From Deltaproteobacteria bacterium (lineage in GTDB: Bacteria; Myxococcota_A; UBA9042; PHBI01), in assembly GCA_020632715.1 (NCBI GenBank), contig JACKFA010000002.1, positions 734,501 through 798,500 on the forward strand: a stretch of DNA of 64,000 nucleotides. The letters run 5' to 3'. Both the position numbers and the translations under genes were made by a program. Under the pieces are notes generated by a model that saw nothing but the letters and a program-made list of their open reading frames with translations, ran no database searches and was not told the origin of the DNA. Of the stretch, positions 62,715 through 64,000 are shown in pieces (within the stretch, counting starts at the first letter, position 1; every line of letters starts with the position of its first letter).

Positions 62715-63517
62715 TCGCCCGTGCAGTTGTCGTAGTACGACTTGCACTGCGTCGGGTTCGCGACGGCGGTGACGGCGCAGGTCGCGGCCGGATCGAGCCC
62801 GCAGTACGTCAGGATGCAGAGCGTCAGCGTCGCGTAGTGGGCCTGGGCGCCCGGCTTCCCGGACTCGGGGCAGGCGGCCTTGCACACCTCGTCGTTGCCG
62901 CAGCGGACCGTGCAGTTGAGGATCTCCGAGCACGTGTCGGGGCCGGTCGTCTCGAAGAAGCAGGCCGCGAGGGGCAGACCGCAGAGCTGGTCGATGCAGC
63001 CGAGGTCGTCGCCGCACTGTCCGGCCTCGTAGCAGTCGATGAGGTCGAGCACCTCCCGCTGCCCCTCGGTCGTGCCGTCGAGGAAGCAGTCGCGCGAGCA
63101 GATGTCGCGCGCCTCCTGGTCGCCGTCGCAGCTGATGAGGCAGAAGAAGACCTCGTCGCAGGTCTGGTTGCCGGACGCCTTCACGCACTGCGCGGTGCCC
63201 TGCTCGAGGCAGACCCAGCCGCTCGCGCAGTCCTCCTGGACCCAGCGCCCGTTCTGGCACGTCAAGCTCGCCGTGTGGTCGGCGAGGCAGGCCGTGGCGC
63301 CGGGCGAGCACGCGCTGCCGCCGGTGTCGGCCGTGTCGCCGGGCCGCGTGTCGGTCGGCTGCGCGGTGTCGGCCGGGGAGGTCGTGTCGGCCGCGGTCGT
63401 GCCGGTGTCGGTCGCCGCCGCGGGGGCCCGGTTCGCCTCGAGGCAGCCGCCGCCGACGAGCGCGGCGAGCGCGGCGGCGACGACGGCGAGGCGGGCTCGT
63501 TCGTTGGGCTCGGTCAT
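62711..63517 (-). CDS. Cys-rich lipoprotein with Asp/Thr tether
   Basis: 268 residues from ATG 63517 (GGAGGGG 8 nt upstream). Lipobox GGGC, then a tether of repeated (A/P)-DT units (residues about 35-70), then a domain with some 24 Cys, many in C-x3-C or C-x5-C spacing (ICSRDCFLDG, LNCTVRCGNDEVCKAACP, CILTYCGLDPAATC), with helical sequence between them, i.e. a disulfide-stapled helical fold. Similar Cys-rich helical lipoproteins are frequent in Myxococcota; none has a known function to my knowledge. Convergent with the kinase, with stops only 7 nt apart. Confidence 0.82.
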   Translation of the reverse strand: MTEPNERARLAVVAAALAALVGGGCLEANRAPAAATDTGTTAADTTSPADTAQPTDTRPGDTADTGGSACSPGATACLADHTASLTCQNGRWVQEDCASGWVCLEQGTAQCVKASGNQTCDEVFFCLISCDGDQEARDICSRDCFLDGTTEGQREVLDLIDCYEAGQCGDDLGCIDQLCGLPLAACFFETTGPDTCSEILNCTVRCGNDEVCKAACPESGKPGAQAHYATLTLCILTYCGLDPAATCAVTAVANPTQCKSYYDNCTGE

Positions 63518-63576
63518 GCGCGGTTCCCCTCCGTCCGGCACGCGTGCGATGGAGGGCCGACGCCCCCACGCTCCCG

Positions 63577-63605
63577 AGCATTCACCGCCGCGCGGAACTT
63601 GCCAA
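63577..63605 (-). promoter_or_regulatory. promoter of the Cys-rich lipoprotein
   Basis: Minus-strand TTGGCA (63605-63600), 17 nt, AATGCT (63582-63577); leader about 55 nt. Confidence 0.55.
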
Positions 63606-63621
63606 GGGGTTGCGCCACCCG

Positions 63622-63633
63622 ACCATATATGGT
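63622..63633. promoter_or_regulatory. AT-rich palindrome ACCATATATGGT
   Basis: Perfect 12-bp palindrome, 8 of 12 bases A/T in a very GC-rich background, 14 nt before ATG 63647 and 17 nt from the minus-strand -35. Candidate operator or start region of the small downstream gene. Confidence 0.45.
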
Positions 63634-63646
63634 GCCATACGTCGCC

Positions 63647-63943
63647 ATGACCAGGACGCTCCAGTTCGTGCTCGAGCAGGGGATCCAGGGGCACCACGCC
63701 CTCATCCCCGAGGACGTCATCCGGCGCGCGTTCCGCGGCCCCTCGTGCCTCGACGGCGGCCTCGACGCCGGCGTCGCGGCGGAGACGGACGCGCTGATCG
63801 ACGCGCTCCAGAAGCTGAACGACCTCCGCTCGCAGCAAGCCTGCGTGGCGGACGCCCCGCGCGACGTGCAGGACGTCTTCGTGCACCTCTACTTCAGCTT
63901 CCTCGACCGCATGATCGTGCAGCGCGGCGCCACCTATCACTGA
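63647..63943 (+). CDS. small protein of unknown function
   Basis: 98 residues from ATG 63647 (ATG 63629 would lie within the palindrome region and add six residues). Soluble, predicted helical, with LIDALQKLNDLRSQQACV and VQDVFVHLYFSFLDRMI as amphipathic helices; no signal, no membrane segment, no motif recognised. The codon pattern is GC-rich like its neighbours, and the AT-rich upstream palindrome plus the downstream hairpin support a real gene. Confidence 0.7.
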   Translation: MTRTLQFVLEQGIQGHHALIPEDVIRRAFRGPSCLDGGLDAGVAAETDALIDALQKLNDLRSQQACVADAPRDVQDVFVHLYFSFLDRMIVQRGATYH

Positions 63944-63969
63944 CCGCGGCGAGGGCGCCCGCGCGCTCC

Positions 63970-63984
63970 GTGAACGCCGTTCAC
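63970..63984 (+). terminator. hairpin after the small gene
   Basis: GTGAACGCCGTTCAC, identical to the palindrome at 62700-62714, 26 nt after the stop, with further GCGC flanks. No T-run is visible before the window ends. Confidence 0.5.
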
Positions 63985-64000
63985 GCGCGCGCCGGGGTGG

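Overview
The window is a very GC-rich chromosomal segment (by eye well above 70% G+C) and most likely comes from a Myxococcota (Polyangia-like) bacterium. The support is a MYXO-CTERM-type C-terminus, a Ser/Thr kinase joined to an AAA-like/TPR architecture, many FG-GAP and Cys-rich secreted proteins, and an unusual load of lipoproteins: about 14 of the 28 genes called here carry a lipobox-like signal. No tRNA, rRNA, CRISPR array, phage or transposase gene was recognised.

Layout. 151-3136: Cys-rich metalloprotease lipoprotein whose N-terminal coding region is broken by two GC-dinucleotide indels. 3227-6721: three-gene operon (parallel beta-helix lipoprotein, diheme cytochrome of the SO2930/HNE_0200 type, MauG/CCP-like diheme protein). 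6722-7417: intergenic repeats, including an element with 27-bp inverted arms, and a terminator. 7418-11194 (minus): MYXO-CTERM protein with thrombospondin type-3 calcium repeats. 11741-26944: a 5067-residue lipoprotein built from DUF11-like domains, well over one hundred 24-residue Cys repeats resembling the Dictyostelium CTDC repeat, three copies of an unnamed domain and three copies of another; inside it, 648-bp and 504-bp DNA segments are tandemly triplicated. 27366-33266: outer-membrane beta-barrel-like protein and a 1610-residue metzincin lipoprotein. 33566-36807: PLP decarboxylase, YfiM-like membrane protein, GNAT acetyltransferase, HNH nuclease. 36841-42557 (minus): DUF1501, small lipoprotein, DUF1549-like CxxCH protein, and a separate CxxCH propeller lipoprotein. 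42639-50362: two tandem paralogous FG-GAP lipoproteins. 50363-51148: a nested repeat array. 51149-53910 (minus): FAD oxidoreductase and MutY. 54021-58198: DUF4920 lipoprotein, propeller-like lipoprotein, small CxxCH protein and a WXXGXW repeat protein, with a second copy of the 27-bp-arm element at 55937-56116. 58279-62703: DNA-binding protein and Ser/Thr kinase. 62711-63943: Cys-rich lipoprotein and a small unknown protein.

How it fits together. The content is overwhelmingly envelope and extracellular: surface lipoproteins, periplasmic multihaem proteins, secreted calcium- or disulfide-stabilised repeat proteins and two metalloproteases. Housekeeping is limited to MutY, GNAT, HNH and the PLP decarboxylase. 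Promoters are readable and share a form TTGCGC/TTGACA - 16 to 18 nt - TANNCT-like, and at least four genes appear to have leaderless or nearly leaderless transcripts. The most unusual items are the giant CTDC-repeat lipoprotein with recent segmental amplification, the intergenic inverted-arm element family at three loci, and the GC-tract frameshifts.
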